Source: Chloroflexota bacterium (lineage in GTDB: Bacteria; Chloroflexota; Anaerolineae; Promineifilales; Promineifilaceae). From it: a stretch of 64,000 bases of DNA. The position numbers and the translations under genes were made by a program. The notes beneath the pieces are model-generated. The model had not been told where the DNA came from. It worked only from the letters and a program-made list of their open reading frames with translations, and did no database searches. The stretch's first letter is position 1. Every line of letters starts with the position of its first letter. The DNA is taken from positions 1-64,000 of the forward strand of contig JACTMP010000081.1 of NCBI GenBank assembly GCA_014584575.1, read 5' to 3'. Below are positions 24,010 through 33,593 of this stretch, piece after piece.

Positions 24010-25092
24010 CTACAATGAACTGAATAAGACGCCTATCATCACACCCACCATCACCAATGCAAAATAGATGCCCAGCACAGCCAGCGTAAACAAAAAGTAT
24101 TGGCTCAAATCCGTGCGGCGGGGGAACATGCCGATATTGGGATACGGCGCATCGGCCACAATCGCCAGCGGCGATGGCGTTTTATCGGGGTTCGCCTCAT
24201 CCACCGCCGCCTTCAGCGCCAGGTCAAGCCCCTCGCTGCGCACCCGCACATCCAGATAAATCAGCAGCACACAGGTCAGTTGAATCGGCAAATAGATCAA
24301 CCGCAGCAGCAGATTGATTGTCTGAAAAATAATGGCCGATGTCATCGGGCTAACCGTCTCCCCCGTCAACGCCGATACACCACCCGCCAGCAGCAAAGCC
24401 GGGCCGGTCACAATCACCTGCGAAAATAGACCCAGCAGCAACATAAACCCAATAAACCACCAGAAACGGCGCTGCGCCAGTTCCAGCGCGCGGGGCAACC
24501 CATCGGACGCCTTTTTGCGCTCCACCACCACCACCGGCGTAATAAACGGCACTACCACCAGGGCGTAAAAAAAGATCAAACCAGGCCCGGTAAACCAGCC
24601 AACCAACGGTACAAACATCCACAAACCCAACAACATGCTGACGACAATCGCCAGAAAGACCGCACCCAACAATGAACGCCACCCGCCACCCAGGCGGCGA
24701 TAACCATCGAGGATGCCACCGGGATTGCCAAAATAGGCGTCCACCGCCAACCGGGTCAACGCCGCTGCGCCAATCAAACTCAATGCCCAACTCAGGATGC
24801 TCACTACCAGCGAGCCAAAGGTGGAACTGGTGCCGGCCGCCTGCGTCATTTGCAAAAACCCAACCCACGCTGAATCCCCAAACACTTCCCTGGTCATCGC
24901 CGAAGTATCAGGCGCGGGCGCAAGCACCGATAACAGGACATTGGCAACGGTAATGGGAATCTGGGAAATGGCAATGATGCCGATGAAAGTCAAGAAATGG
25001 TTACGATAGAGGCGAATGGCTCTATCGAATAATTGCCCGGCGCTCAACGGCCGTAACACCACCCCACTGTTTGCACTATTTGTCTCGAACAT
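24010..25092 (-). CDS. Multi-pass membrane protein (glycerophosphodiesterase membrane-domain-like)
   Basis: A 360-residue protein with about seven helices. The opening LRPLSAGQLFDRAIRLYRNHF matches the membrane domain found N-terminal to some glycerophosphoryl diester phosphodiesterases and in many stand-alone actinobacterial and chloroflexal proteins; only the part SAGQLFDRAIRLYRNHF is needed to recognise it. No phosphodiesterase domain is present. It lies seven bases upstream of the DUF4129 gene, so these three genes likely form one operon. Confidence 0.75.
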   Translation of the reverse strand: MFETNSANSGVVLRPLSAGQLFDRAIRLYRNHFLTFIGIIAISQIPITVANVLLSVLAPAPDTSAMTREVFGDSAWVGFLQMTQAAGTSSTFGSLVVSILSWALSLIGAAALTRLAVDAYFGNPGGILDGYRRLGGGWRSLLGAVFLAIVVSMLLGLWMFVPLVGWFTGPGLIFFYALVVVPFITPVVVVERKKASDGLPRALELAQRRFWWFIGFMLLLGLFSQVIVTGPALLLAGGVSALTGETVSPMTSAIIFQTINLLLRLIYLPIQLTCVLLIYLDVRVRSEGLDLALKAAVDEANPDKTPSPLAIVADAPYPNIGMFPRRTDLSQYFLFTLAVLGIYFALVMVGVMIGVLFSSL

Positions 25093-25148
25093 GAGTACCC
25101 CCTAAAACATGTAATGCCTATGCCCTTGCTGATAATATGGGCAACATT

Positions 25149-28100
25149 CTAACCATACGCCTCCTGAATGACAACACCTATGCGGCGCAGCCGGGCATCC
25201 GGCGCTTGCCGCAGCAGCCCCCCCGCCTCTTGTAAACAGAGCATTTTGTCATGATGCCGCGCCCGCTCAGACACGGCCGTTACACACCCTTCCAGATACT
25301 CCCAATGCCGGGCGTCGTCCGGGGGCGCCAGTTGACCCAGCCGCAGCAGCAGCAAAGGCAACTCGTCCGGGCAACCACCGTGCCTGACGGCCGTCACCCC
25401 CGTCAGATACCACTGCACCGCCGCCGCCCCATCGCCCAACCCTGCCTGCACCTGCCCCTGCCAATAGGCCAGCGCCGGCTGCTGCCAGGTCAGGCCATGC
25501 GCCGTTGCTTCGCTTGCAGCCGCCACCAGCAACGTGTGGGCCTGCGGCCACTGTTTCGTCTGGCAGGCAATTCGCGCCAGCCCCAACCGTAATGCCACCG
25601 ACTCCGGCACGGCCGTGCCGCCCGTTTTTTGCAGCGCCGCCAGTTGCGCCCGCGCCTTCTCCAGCCAGCCAAACGCCGCCGCCCAATCGCCCAGCCCTGA
25701 AAAGTAGTCGCCGCCCCACAAGAGAAACAGCCGTAGCCGCGCCAGATCATCATCCATCACTACCAGCAAATCACCGGCCGATTGCAGGTCAGCCTGTGCT
25801 TCCGGGTAACGGCCGTCATACAACAACCCCTCGGCATGGGCCAGCAGCAAATGTACCAGCAGGCGTGGCGAGGCAGCCAGGGCCAGTTCTGCTCCTTCTG
25901 CCGCCGCTTTCACCGCCTCCGCCGCCCGCCCCTGCCACAGCCGTACCTGCGCCAGCGCCAGCAGCGCCAACGCCGTTGGCAGCGGCTGCGCCAACTGCTG
26001 CGCCACATCTACCGCATGTTGGCACAATTCGGCGGCGCGGCGCAAACCCCCTTGCTGGCCGCGCACCAGCCCCAACGCCGCCAGAAGTTCCGGCAGCGGT
26101 CGGGCCAGCCGATTTTCTTTCAGGATGGTCCGGGCCGAATGCAAATGTGTTTCGGCCAGCGCCCATTGCTGCCAGGCGGCCGCAGCCTGCCCGGCAAGCT
26201 GATGGGCGCGCGCCCGTGTGTCTGGCGTCACCTGTGGCTGAACCATGACCTGGGCAACCAATGCTGCCGCCTCCGGGTAGCGCGCCTGTGCCAGGCCAAT
26301 TTCCGCCAGCAGGTTGAGTAATTCCGGCCATAACTCTGGCTGGCCGGTCATGTTGAGCGCCGTCGCCGCAGCTCTGGCCGCTTCTTCCAATTCACCCAAC
26401 CGGAGATGGGCTTCGGCCTGCGCGGTGAGAATGGAAACGGCCGTTTCCACCCGCCCCTCAATGCCCAACGCCCAGATGTGGTGAATGGCCTGCCGGTAAA
26501 AGCCGGCAGCGGCCCGATTGGCATATAACAAGGCGGCGTTCTGGGCCGCTGCCAGGGCATAATGCAGCCCCGCCTCGTGTGCTTCTGCCTGCCCATAGTG
26601 ATGGGCCAGCAGCGGGTAGGTAGCGTGGGCGGCCACCGTTGGCGCAGCAGCGGCCACCGCTGGTGCAGCGGCAGCCATTTTCGGCGTGGCAGCGGCCAAT
26701 CGTTCGGCAATGCTCAGGTGCAGCGCCTGCCGCCGGGCATAAGGCAAATTGCGGTACACCACTTCCTGTAACAGCGCGTGCTGGAACATAAAAACAGGAT
26801 GTTCTCCACCCATCACCGTTTGCACCAGGTCGGCGGCCACCAGTTCGTTTAAGAAACCGAGCGCTTCTGGCTGGCTCAGGCCGGGCGTCACGGCCGTCAA
26901 CAGTTCCAGTTCAAATTCGTACCCAATGACGGCGGCAACTTGCAGCAGGCTGTATGCGCCGGCCGACAGGGCATCCAGCCGGGTTTGCAGCAAGGCGGCG
27001 ATGGTGGTAGGGATCGGTAGTTCGGCCAGCCGGGCCTCATCTACCCGCACACGGCCGTCGTCGCTGAATTGCAGCACATCGGCCGCCAGGATCAATTTCA
27101 GGGACTCTTCCAAAAAGAGGGGGTCAACCTGGTCAGCGTCACGGCCGTATTGATCCCGCAACCCCAGGCGCATCTCCAGCAGCAGGGGCAAGTCGTGGAC
27201 GCCCAGCCGCCGCTGCACCAGCGCCCGCGCCTGCGCCACCGACCAGGCAGACAGCGCAATGTGGGTCGTGTCTGGATGGTGCAGCGCCGGGAAGTGAAAA
27301 GGCGGCGTTGGCCGAAAAGTGATGACCAGCAGCAGTGGTAGTTCGGCTGCGTGGGCAGCCACCGCCGCTGCCAGTTCCCGGCTGGCTTCGTCCACCCACT
27401 GCACATCTTCCAGCAAAATGAGTAATGGCTGCTGCCGGGCCACGTGTGCCAGGCAGCGCTGGACGAGGGTAAAGAGCCACAACTGCCGCACACCGGGGGC
27501 AACGGCCGTGTCGCTGGCTGTTTCATGGCTGGCAGTGGGCAGGCCCATGGCGGCCAGCCAGAGCGGGGCCTCGTCGGCCCAACCGGGTAACCAGGCGCGG
27601 ATTTGTTGCCGCACCCGAGTCGCCTGCGCCGCCGGTGACATTTCGGCCGTCAGTTGGAAAAGGCCTCGCCAGACGGCCTGCCAGGGGGCAAACGGGGCGT
27701 CGGTCAGATGGGGCTGGCCGACACCCGAAAGGCCCCGCCCCCCGGCATCTAACCAGCGGCGGACGGCTGCCGCCAGCAAAGGCTGGACGCCGCCGCCCAC
27801 AGGGCCGGAAAGCGCCAGCAAACCGCCATGACCATGCAACGCCGCATCAAGCCGCTGCTGTAGTTGCTTCAGTTCAGCTTCGCGGCCAGGCGGCGGTTGC
27901 TGCCAGCGGGCAAAACGGGCCGCAACGTGGGTGGGCGCTGCCTGTTCTTGCCTGACCTGGTAGGTGGTAATGGTGGTCGTCTGCCCTTTCAGGGTAGCCG
28001 GTGCATAGGCGGCAAATTGAAATTGATCCCAGACGCGGTTGGCCGTATTTTCATCCACCAATATGCCACCGGGTGGGCAGTGGAGGGTCAGTTGGGTGGA

Positions 28101-29306
28101 GAGGTTGACGACCGGGCCTATGGCTGTGTATTCGCGCCGGTTTTGCGAGCCGACGGCCGTAGCAAACACCGGCCCGGCCGCCAGCCCAATCCGTTGACCG
28201 GTGATGAAGGCTGGTTTTTCCCGTTGCAGGGTTAAAGCGCAGCGGATGGCCTGTTCGGGCGCGTCGGGGGCGGTGGGCGCGCCAAAGAGGATGTGCAACT
28301 GGCATCCTTTATCGCCGGTGAGCAGTCGGTTGACACGGCCGTTGCGCGGCCCAAAACGAGCCACTACCTGCCGCGCCCATTCGTAGTAGGCTTGTAATTT
28401 CTGCCCGGCGTCGGCGGCGTTCAGGTCAATGCCTTCAAACTGGACAAAGCATGAGGTGACGGCGCGGTGTTCGGCCACAAAGCGGGTGGTTTGCTGCTGC
28501 AAACGTTCCACCAGGGTGGCGGGGATGAAGGCAGGGGCGATGTGGAGCAGCCGGTGTAACGCGGCGGCATCGTAGGCGTGCCAGTGCAGTTCTTCGCGGG
28601 CGTTGGGCACGGGGGCGGTTTCTGCCAGGGTGCGGAACGGGGCGGTGACGGGCAGCCCGGCCTGAGCCAGAACGGACTGGCTGGCGATCACGTCGCCGCT
28701 ATGGGCTTGTTGTTGGGCGATGGCGGCTTCGTCTACGGCCGTGCCGCCCAACACAAATTCCAGGCTCTCCTCTGGCTGGCCGACGATGGTTTGCAGGCAA
28801 CGGCCGTAACCGACGCCAATTTTGATGTTGAGGGCAAAGGTTTCCGTTTCCTGGCCCGGTTGTTGGATGGCTACCTGGGACAGGTTGGTGCGCATCAATC
28901 GCTGCATGAAGGCGGCGCAGGCCAGGGCGCGGGCGGCGGCACGGCCGTCGTCGTCGGCAAAGTAGACGAGCATGGCGTCGCCGTGAAAATGGGCGACCGC
29001 GCCGCCGGCATCGTGGATGGCGTTGATCAGGCTGGTGAAGGTCATCAGCAAGGCGCGGTTGAGTTCCTCTGCGCCGCGTGGCCCTGTCTGCCCCAGGCTT
29101 TCGGCCATGCGCGTAAAACCGGACAGGTCGGAAAAGAGGGTGGCGGCATTCAGCCAGACGGCCGTGCCCGGCGGCGGCAGTTCATCTTCCAAAATTTGGC
29201 GGGTGATGGTCATGGGCAGGTAAGCGGCCAATCGCCGCGCCTGGGCGTGCAAAGCCTGGGTGCTATCCCCTGCGCCGTGTGGGCTTAACCAATCACTGCT
29301 GTTCAT
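25149..29306 (-). CDS. Double cyclase-domain / AAA ATPase / TPR regulatory protein
   Basis: A 1385-residue protein. From this start, a class III nucleotidyl cyclase domain covers about residues 40-200: the metal Asp is in LFSDLSGFTRM and a second acidic site in HFHGDAMLVYF. A second cyclase-like domain (about 275-460) lacks the first metal Asp (FVQFEGIDL) but keeps TGDKG and has GSQNRREYTAIGPVVNLS. An AAA/NB-ARC-like domain follows (about 480-760); its P-loop is degenerate (GPVGGGVQP, no Lys) while LILLEDVQWVD resembles Walker B. The rest is helical, TPR-like, Ala-rich. Such proteins combine cAMP-type signalling with a STAND-type sensor. The start at 29306 (MNSSDW) is preferred to a TTG at 29363 inside a repeat. 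Confidence 0.87.
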   Translation of the reverse strand: MNSSDWLSPHGAGDSTQALHAQARRLAAYLPMTITRQILEDELPPPGTAVWLNAATLFSDLSGFTRMAESLGQTGPRGAEELNRALLMTFTSLINAIHDAGGAVAHFHGDAMLVYFADDDGRAAARALACAAFMQRLMRTNLSQVAIQQPGQETETFALNIKIGVGYGRCLQTIVGQPEESLEFVLGGTAVDEAAIAQQQAHSGDVIASQSVLAQAGLPVTAPFRTLAETAPVPNAREELHWHAYDAAALHRLLHIAPAFIPATLVERLQQQTTRFVAEHRAVTSCFVQFEGIDLNAADAGQKLQAYYEWARQVVARFGPRNGRVNRLLTGDKGCQLHILFGAPTAPDAPEQAIRCALTLQREKPAFITGQRIGLAAGPVFATAVGSQNRREYTAIGPVVNLSTQLTLHCPPGGILVDENTANRVWDQFQFAAYAPATLKGQTTTITTYQVRQEQAAPTHVAARFARWQQPPPGREAELKQLQQRLDAALHGHGGLLALSGPVGGGVQPLLAAAVRRWLDAGGRGLSGVGQPHLTDAPFAPWQAVWRGLFQLTAEMSPAAQATRVRQQIRAWLPGWADEAPLWLAAMGLPTASHETASDTAVAPGVRQLWLFTLVQRCLAHVARQQPLLILLEDVQWVDEASRELAAAVAAHAAELPLLLVITFRPTPPFHFPALHHPDTTHIALSAWSVAQARALVQRRLGVHDLPLLLEMRLGLRDQYGRDADQVDPLFLEESLKLILAADVLQFSDDGRVRVDEARLAELPIPTTIAALLQTRLDALSAGAYSLLQVAAVIGYEFELELLTAVTPGLSQPEALGFLNELVAADLVQTVMGGEHPVFMFQHALLQEVVYRNLPYARRQALHLSIAERLAAATPKMAAAAPAVAAAAPTVAAHATYPLLAHHYGQAEAHEAGLHYALAAAQNAALLYANRAAAGFYRQAIHHIWALGIEGRVETAVSILTAQAEAHLRLGELEEAARAAATALNMTGQPELWPELLNLLAEIGLAQARYPEAAALVAQVMVQPQVTPDTRARAHQLAGQAAAAWQQWALAETHLHSARTILKENRLARPLPELLAALGLVRGQQGGLRRAAELCQHAVDVAQQLAQPLPTALALLALAQVRLWQGRAAEAVKAAAEGAELALAASPRLLVHLLLAHAEGLLYDGRYPEAQADLQSAGDLLVVMDDDLARLRLFLLWGGDYFSGLGDWAAAFGWLEKARAQLAALQKTGGTAVPESVALRLGLARIACQTKQWPQAHTLLVAAASEATAHGLTWQQPALAYWQGQVQAGLGDGAAAVQWYLTGVTAVRHGGCPDELPLLLLRLGQLAPPDDARHWEYLEGCVTAVSERARHHDKMLCLQEAGGLLRQAPDARLRRIGVVIQEAYG

Positions 29307-29344
29307 ATCGTTACTGCCTGTGTTTTTGCCCCCGATGGAAGAAG

Positions 29345-29388
29345 TAATTGGGTAATTGCTCAATTACCCAATCACTCAATTACCTAAT
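29345..29388. repeat. CAATTACC-type short repeat with inverted half
   Basis: GGGTAATTGCTCAATTACCC is palindromic and continues into CAATCACTCAATTACC. It lies between two minus-strand genes and overlaps the 3' end of the zinc-ribbon gene. Confidence 0.75.
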
Positions 29389-30884
29389 AATCGCGCCAGG
29401 AACTTGCCCATCGCTCTCTGGGGCCGGTCGCCGTGGACACGGCCGTTTTGCCCATTCACCACCACGTCATACACCGGCCCCTCCGTTTTGTAGTGCGCCA
29501 CCCACATCGGCAGCAGGATGTGTTTGAAGGATTCGATGACCAGACCTTGCGAGTTGAGGCGCAGGTCTCGCACTACCTCCCCCTTTGTCAGACGGTGGGC
29601 GTTCTGGCGCAGCGATTTGAGCGCCTTTTTGCGGGCCACCAGCGAGGCGTCGGACAATGGTAGCTGGTATCGCTCGGCAGGCCAGTCGGCCAGATAGCGG
29701 GCGTCGTAGGCCACCAGCGTGCTCAGGTCAAATTCGGCGAACCCTTTGGTGAGGGTGTCTGGAGTTTTGCGTGTGGCCGGTACCAGCATGTCATCAAAGA
29801 AGGGCAGGTGGTTGCCATTGACCGGCACCCAATCATCTCCTTTTTTCACCAGGCCGCTCCATTTGATCTCGCCGCCCAGGTCAAACGTCCACAGCGGCAG
29901 GTATATGCCGATGATGGGCGAGAGGCGCGGCCGTTCGATGTTGTGCTGCTTAAACCAGCGGTGCAGCGCCAGTTGGGCGTCGTTTTGGGAGACGGCAAAG
30001 GGGATGAGGGCGTGGGGGGGGATGATTTCGTGTGATTCGGCCGTTTCGGTGACGTAGACAGCGTCGCAATAGGGGCAGGTGAGGGAGATGGTTTGAGGGG
30101 CCAGCACAAATTCGACGGCACAGCTATGGCAGAGAAAGGCGCGCATCTGGATGGGCTGCACATGCCCTCTGGCGGTGGCCATGGCGGCCGTAAATTCTTG
30201 CTCAAAGGCGCCCTGCCCAAAACGGCTTTCGTGTTGCGGACGGCCGTCTGCCCCCACTTCTTGCCGGTAATTGCAGAATTCGCAGATCAGGGCCCTGCCC
30301 GAAGCCGCTCCGGGTTCGCCGTCGGGGGTGTAGTTCATGTGCCCGGCGCAGCGGGGGCAGGTGAACTGCTCGGCTTCTGCTTCCAACGGCACGTCGCTCA
30401 CCTCTCGTTCCAGTTGGTCAGGATTGATGATGTCGTCGGGGTTGATACGGCCGTCTAACACCGCCAACCCACGCCGGGCCGCGCCATGTGTAGGGTCTAA
30501 CACCAACACCTGCTCCAGGCAGTAGCGCTGGTCGGTCGGGTCATCGAGGGTCTGGCTGAGCCAGAGCCACGCTCTGGCTTTGTCGACGTCTTCTGCCGGA
30601 GTGCGCAGCACCCGCCCCAGGTAATAATAGGCTTCGTCCAGGTCGCCTTCTTTGGCGGCGGCGATGCCCTGCGCGAGTAACATGCGCACGCCGGCACGGC
30701 CAAACTCATCTACTCGTTCACTATCGAAGCGGTAGGAGGCCAACTCCTGCAGCTCGTTTACCGAACGGCGTGGGGATTCCAGGGGGATACGATGACCGCA
30801 GCGTTCACATTCACGGGCACGGCCGTCGCCAGAAAAATAAAGCTGTCCTTTGCCACAGTGGGGGCAGAGGTTAGGGTTGCTCAT
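29376..30884 (-). CDS. Zinc-ribbon protein with TPR-like segment
   Basis: A 502-residue cytoplasmic protein of unknown function with three CxxC pairs of zinc-ribbon type: CPHC...CERC (residues 7-28), CPRC...CEFC (about 175-203) and CHSC...CPYC (about 250-272). Between the first two lies a helical TPR-like stretch (AKEGDLDEAYYYLGRVLR, DPTHGAARRGLAVL). The C-terminal half holds YLPLWTFD and LPMWVAHYKTEG, similar to a family of ribbon-containing proteins whose C-terminal domain is uncharacterised. The gene abuts the flavin oxidase gene by one base, so cotranscription is likely. Confidence 0.75.
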   Translation of the reverse strand: MSNPNLCPHCGKGQLYFSGDGRARECERCGHRIPLESPRRSVNELQELASYRFDSERVDEFGRAGVRMLLAQGIAAAKEGDLDEAYYYLGRVLRTPAEDVDKARAWLWLSQTLDDPTDQRYCLEQVLVLDPTHGAARRGLAVLDGRINPDDIINPDQLEREVSDVPLEAEAEQFTCPRCAGHMNYTPDGEPGAASGRALICEFCNYRQEVGADGRPQHESRFGQGAFEQEFTAAMATARGHVQPIQMRAFLCHSCAVEFVLAPQTISLTCPYCDAVYVTETAESHEIIPPHALIPFAVSQNDAQLALHRWFKQHNIERPRLSPIIGIYLPLWTFDLGGEIKWSGLVKKGDDWVPVNGNHLPFFDDMLVPATRKTPDTLTKGFAEFDLSTLVAYDARYLADWPAERYQLPLSDASLVARKKALKSLRQNAHRLTKGEVVRDLRLNSQGLVIESFKHILLPMWVAHYKTEGPVYDVVVNGQNGRVHGDRPQRAMGKFLARLLGN

Positions 30885-32357
30885 TCAATTACCACTAAAT
30901 ACACGCCGCCACAGGTTGGTTTCCAGAATGCCGTCCGGGTCGCAGCGTTGTTTGAGTTCGCGGAAACGGGTGATGGTGGCCTCGCCCAGGTAGGCGCAGG
31001 CCACTTCGGGGCGGAGAACGCTATCTTTGGCCAGGTAGAAACGGCCGTTGTTCGCCAGCACAATCTCATCCATTTCTCGTGTCAACTGCACCAGCCGCTC
31101 CCGATTGCCCTTTGTCACCTTCCAATCCATGGCCAGCGAATAGCCATCTACCCCATAGCTGATCAGGAAGGGGTCGGGCTTGTGCCGTTTCATCACCGTC
31201 AGGAAGTTGGGCAGGTCGTGTTTTTGCCCCAATTGCAAAATCTCGGTGAACGCTTTTTCGGCGTTTTGCGCGGGGATGAAGGGCTGGTATTGAATCAGGC
31301 CGCCCTTGCCAAACGGCTTTTTCCAGTCGAGGGAATCGAGCAAAAAGTGGTAAACGCCGTGTGCCTCGCGGTATTTGAGATGCCCTTTGCGGCGAGCGGC
31401 GTAATACTTGACCGTGTTCACAAAACGCATCCCGAAATTATTCCAAAACGGTACCTGGAACCGCCACAACGCCGAGCGCGGAAAAAAACCCATGATCTCC
31501 GGCGGCACGTGCTGTTGGTCCAGGCGCAGCGTTTGCGCCGGGTGCGGGTCGGCGCCGGGGCGCAGGTAGTGGGCGCGATGGAGTTCGCTGCGCCCCAGGG
31601 CTTTGCCTTTGCTGAAAGCGTCCAGCCAGGCGACCAGGTAGTCGGAGTTGTGCAGGTGGTCGTCAAAATAGGCCATGGTCTCGTGCAAATTGGGGCGGGT
31701 GAAACCTTCTACTTCCAGCAGGCCGGAGTAAACGCGCTTGAGTTGTAGGGTGAGGCTGGTAAAGATGCCCAACATGCCAAAACCACCAATGGCGGCGTGG
31801 AAGAGGTCGCTGTTTTGCTCGCGGCTGCACGTCAGGATTTCGCCGGAGGGCAGCATCAGGTCAAATTCGGCGATGTGTTCACCAAAGGTGCCGATTTTCC
31901 AGGCGTTTTTGCCATGCACGTTCATGGCCGCGCCGCCGCCGACGGTGATTTTCATGGTGCCGGTGGCTACGGGAAGCCACCAGCCATCTTCGACGGTGTA
32001 TTCCCAGACGCGCTGCAGGGTGACGCCGGGTTCAACGGTGAGACGGCCGTTGCCCGGTTCCCAGGCCAATATCCGGTTCATGCGGCGCATGTCCAGGACG
32101 ATGTTTTCATCGTTCAGGGCGGCATCACCGTAACTGTTGCCACCGCCACGTAAGCCGACGGTACGGCCGTGATCCTTCGCCATCTGGAATACCTGCCGCA
32201 ACTGGGCAATGTTAACGGGCCGGTACACATACGCCAGCCCTTTGTACGCCTCACCCCAGCCGGGCACCACCTCCAAATGAGCGGGCGACAGGGCCGATGA
32301 CGGCGCGTTTTGTTCCCACTCTGCCATCATCATCGTTTCCAACTCTTCGTAAACCAT
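30885..32357 (-). CDS. FAD-binding oxidoreductase of the VAO/DprE1-like family
   Basis: A 490-residue enzyme with an N-terminal PCMH-type FAD domain: VGLRGGGNSYGDAALN binds the FAD pyrophosphate, and VEPGVTLQRVWEYT and ATGTMKITVGGGAAMNVHGKN (core TVGGGAAMNVHGKN) follow as in the family. The C-terminal domain ends in FRELKQRCDPDGILETNLWRR (core CDPDGILETNLW), resembling DprE1 and sugar-lactone oxidases. The substrate is not known; DprE1-type epimerisation of a polyprenyl sugar or lactone oxidation are the leading possibilities. A DprE2 partner is not adjacent. Starts four bases after the methyltransferase stop. Confidence 0.87.
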   Translation of the reverse strand: MVYEELETMMMAEWEQNAPSSALSPAHLEVVPGWGEAYKGLAYVYRPVNIAQLRQVFQMAKDHGRTVGLRGGGNSYGDAALNDENIVLDMRRMNRILAWEPGNGRLTVEPGVTLQRVWEYTVEDGWWLPVATGTMKITVGGGAAMNVHGKNAWKIGTFGEHIAEFDLMLPSGEILTCSREQNSDLFHAAIGGFGMLGIFTSLTLQLKRVYSGLLEVEGFTRPNLHETMAYFDDHLHNSDYLVAWLDAFSKGKALGRSELHRAHYLRPGADPHPAQTLRLDQQHVPPEIMGFFPRSALWRFQVPFWNNFGMRFVNTVKYYAARRKGHLKYREAHGVYHFLLDSLDWKKPFGKGGLIQYQPFIPAQNAEKAFTEILQLGQKHDLPNFLTVMKRHKPDPFLISYGVDGYSLAMDWKVTKGNRERLVQLTREMDEIVLANNGRFYLAKDSVLRPEVACAYLGEATITRFRELKQRCDPDGILETNLWRRVFSGN

Positions 32358-32360
32358 CTT

Positions 32361-33593
32361 TTATCCATTCCAGGTTGCCGAGAGACAATACTCAAACAAC
32401 TCTTTTTTGCTATTCCGTTTGCGCACCACGTGGTGCGCAATCTGAGTGTAGCCAAGTTGTGCCAGGGAGCGCGCTAAAAGTTGTTCTGTGGGCGCCTGGA
32501 CGCCATAAAAAGAAGAATTGCCCACCACATACTTTAGCCGCGCGCCAGGCGCTAATGCCACCCGTAAACTGCGAAAGTGTTGGTGCATGTCATGAAAATA
32601 CTTATGCACATAGCGGCTCATCAGCAACGCATTCTTTTGATTTGATTCTTCAATTTCGGCGCATAGTTCATACAGACTTGCTGGCAAGTCATCCAATTCA
32701 GGGCGCCAATCTTTTAACCGGCTGGTAGCTACACCCCAGGTGCCGCCGATAGAGTCCCAATCCAACGAGCCTGCTTCTACAGCCTGATTTAGGAAGCCTG
32801 TCCAGTACATATACGGCCGTAGCTCACGAATATAGCTCATACGGTTTGGGTAAGGCGGCGAGGTGATAACATGGGTATAGCGTACTCCCATATCTGGAGG
32901 TGCCAGGCGGGAATCTGCCGGGAATACTCTGGCGTAGCCCGGCATCTGGTAACGGGCGCTGTGTAAAATGTGGGTGGCAATTTCACTAAAAAAAAGATCA
33001 ATCGTCTGTGTCGTGTGATTGGTAGTCTCCTGCTGGAAAGACATGGAGACATGGTTAAAAGCCGCTGCTGAGGTATCCATCATCACCCGACAAAAGGCGA
33101 TCCACAACAAATCACCTGTGTGATCTGTGCCTGGTTGACCCACGTGTTGAACAAGTACATGGTGAATGGCTGCCAGAATTTGCAAAGTAGACTCAGACCA
33201 CCATCGTTCTATTTGGTGAATGGACGGCAGCCACAAACTATGACCTACAAACCGTTTATATGTTTGCACAATGACGGGAATAAGGCATTGTAATTCCGCT
33301 AACTCATCCGGAGTGTAATCGGTACATTTGGTATTGCCAAACCAGACGAGGAAGGGATTAATGTCCAACAGGTGAGCTGTCAGCCCGATCTGGGTTGCCA
33401 CTAAGCCAGTTGTAGCTGTGCCGGAGAAAGGGTCAAGAATCACGCTTCTATCGCCAACATCCAGTTCGATTTGTTGTCCTATTTCTTCAACCAGTTTCAC
33501 AGAATAGGCAGGGGTCAGTCGCAGCCAGCCGTGGCGGTTCTGGCGTTGATTATACTGGAAGGTGTAATCCCCTCTTCTGGAAACGGTGGTCAT
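32361..33593 (-). CDS. DNA methyltransferase (SPPY type), likely restriction-modification partner
   Basis: A 410-residue protein with SAM-binding motif I VILDPFSGTATT (Asp54) and catalytic motif IV TSPPYPNRMSY at about residues 244-254. SPPY is usual for N4-cytosine, and some N6-adenine, amino-methyltransferases. Motif I precedes motif IV by about 190 residues, with room for target recognition between them. The opening HGWLRLTPAYSVKLVEEIG is typical of such enzymes. The start codon overlaps the stop of the upstream gene by four bases (ATGA). Base composition is visibly more AT-rich than in neighbours, suggesting transfer. The recognition sequence cannot be inferred. Confidence 0.85.
   Translation of the reverse strand: MTTVSRRGDYTFQYNQRQNRHGWLRLTPAYSVKLVEEIGQQIELDVGDRSVILDPFSGTATTGLVATQIGLTAHLLDINPFLVWFGNTKCTDYTPDELAELQCLIPVIVQTYKRFVGHSLWLPSIHQIERWWSESTLQILAAIHHVLVQHVGQPGTDHTGDLLWIAFCRVMMDTSAAAFNHVSMSFQQETTNHTTQTIDLFFSEIATHILHSARYQMPGYARVFPADSRLAPPDMGVRYTHVITSPPYPNRMSYIRELRPYMYWTGFLNQAVEAGSLDWDSIGGTWGVATSRLKDWRPELDDLPASLYELCAEIEESNQKNALLMSRYVHKYFHDMHQHFRSLRVALAPGARLKYVVGNSSFYGVQAPTEQLLARSLAQLGYTQIAHHVVRKRNSKKELFEYCLSATWNG

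Noticed and set aside
29307-29363. Upstream TTG start for the large cyclase protein
   Set aside because: The extension reads through a short repeat and uses a rare start codon; the ATG at 29306 gives a normal N-terminus.
32361-33593. The methyltransferase as the enzyme that recognises ACGGCCGT
   Set aside because: Tempting, but nothing in the sequence shows its target, and an acquired, AT-richer gene is unlikely to explain a genome-wide signature.
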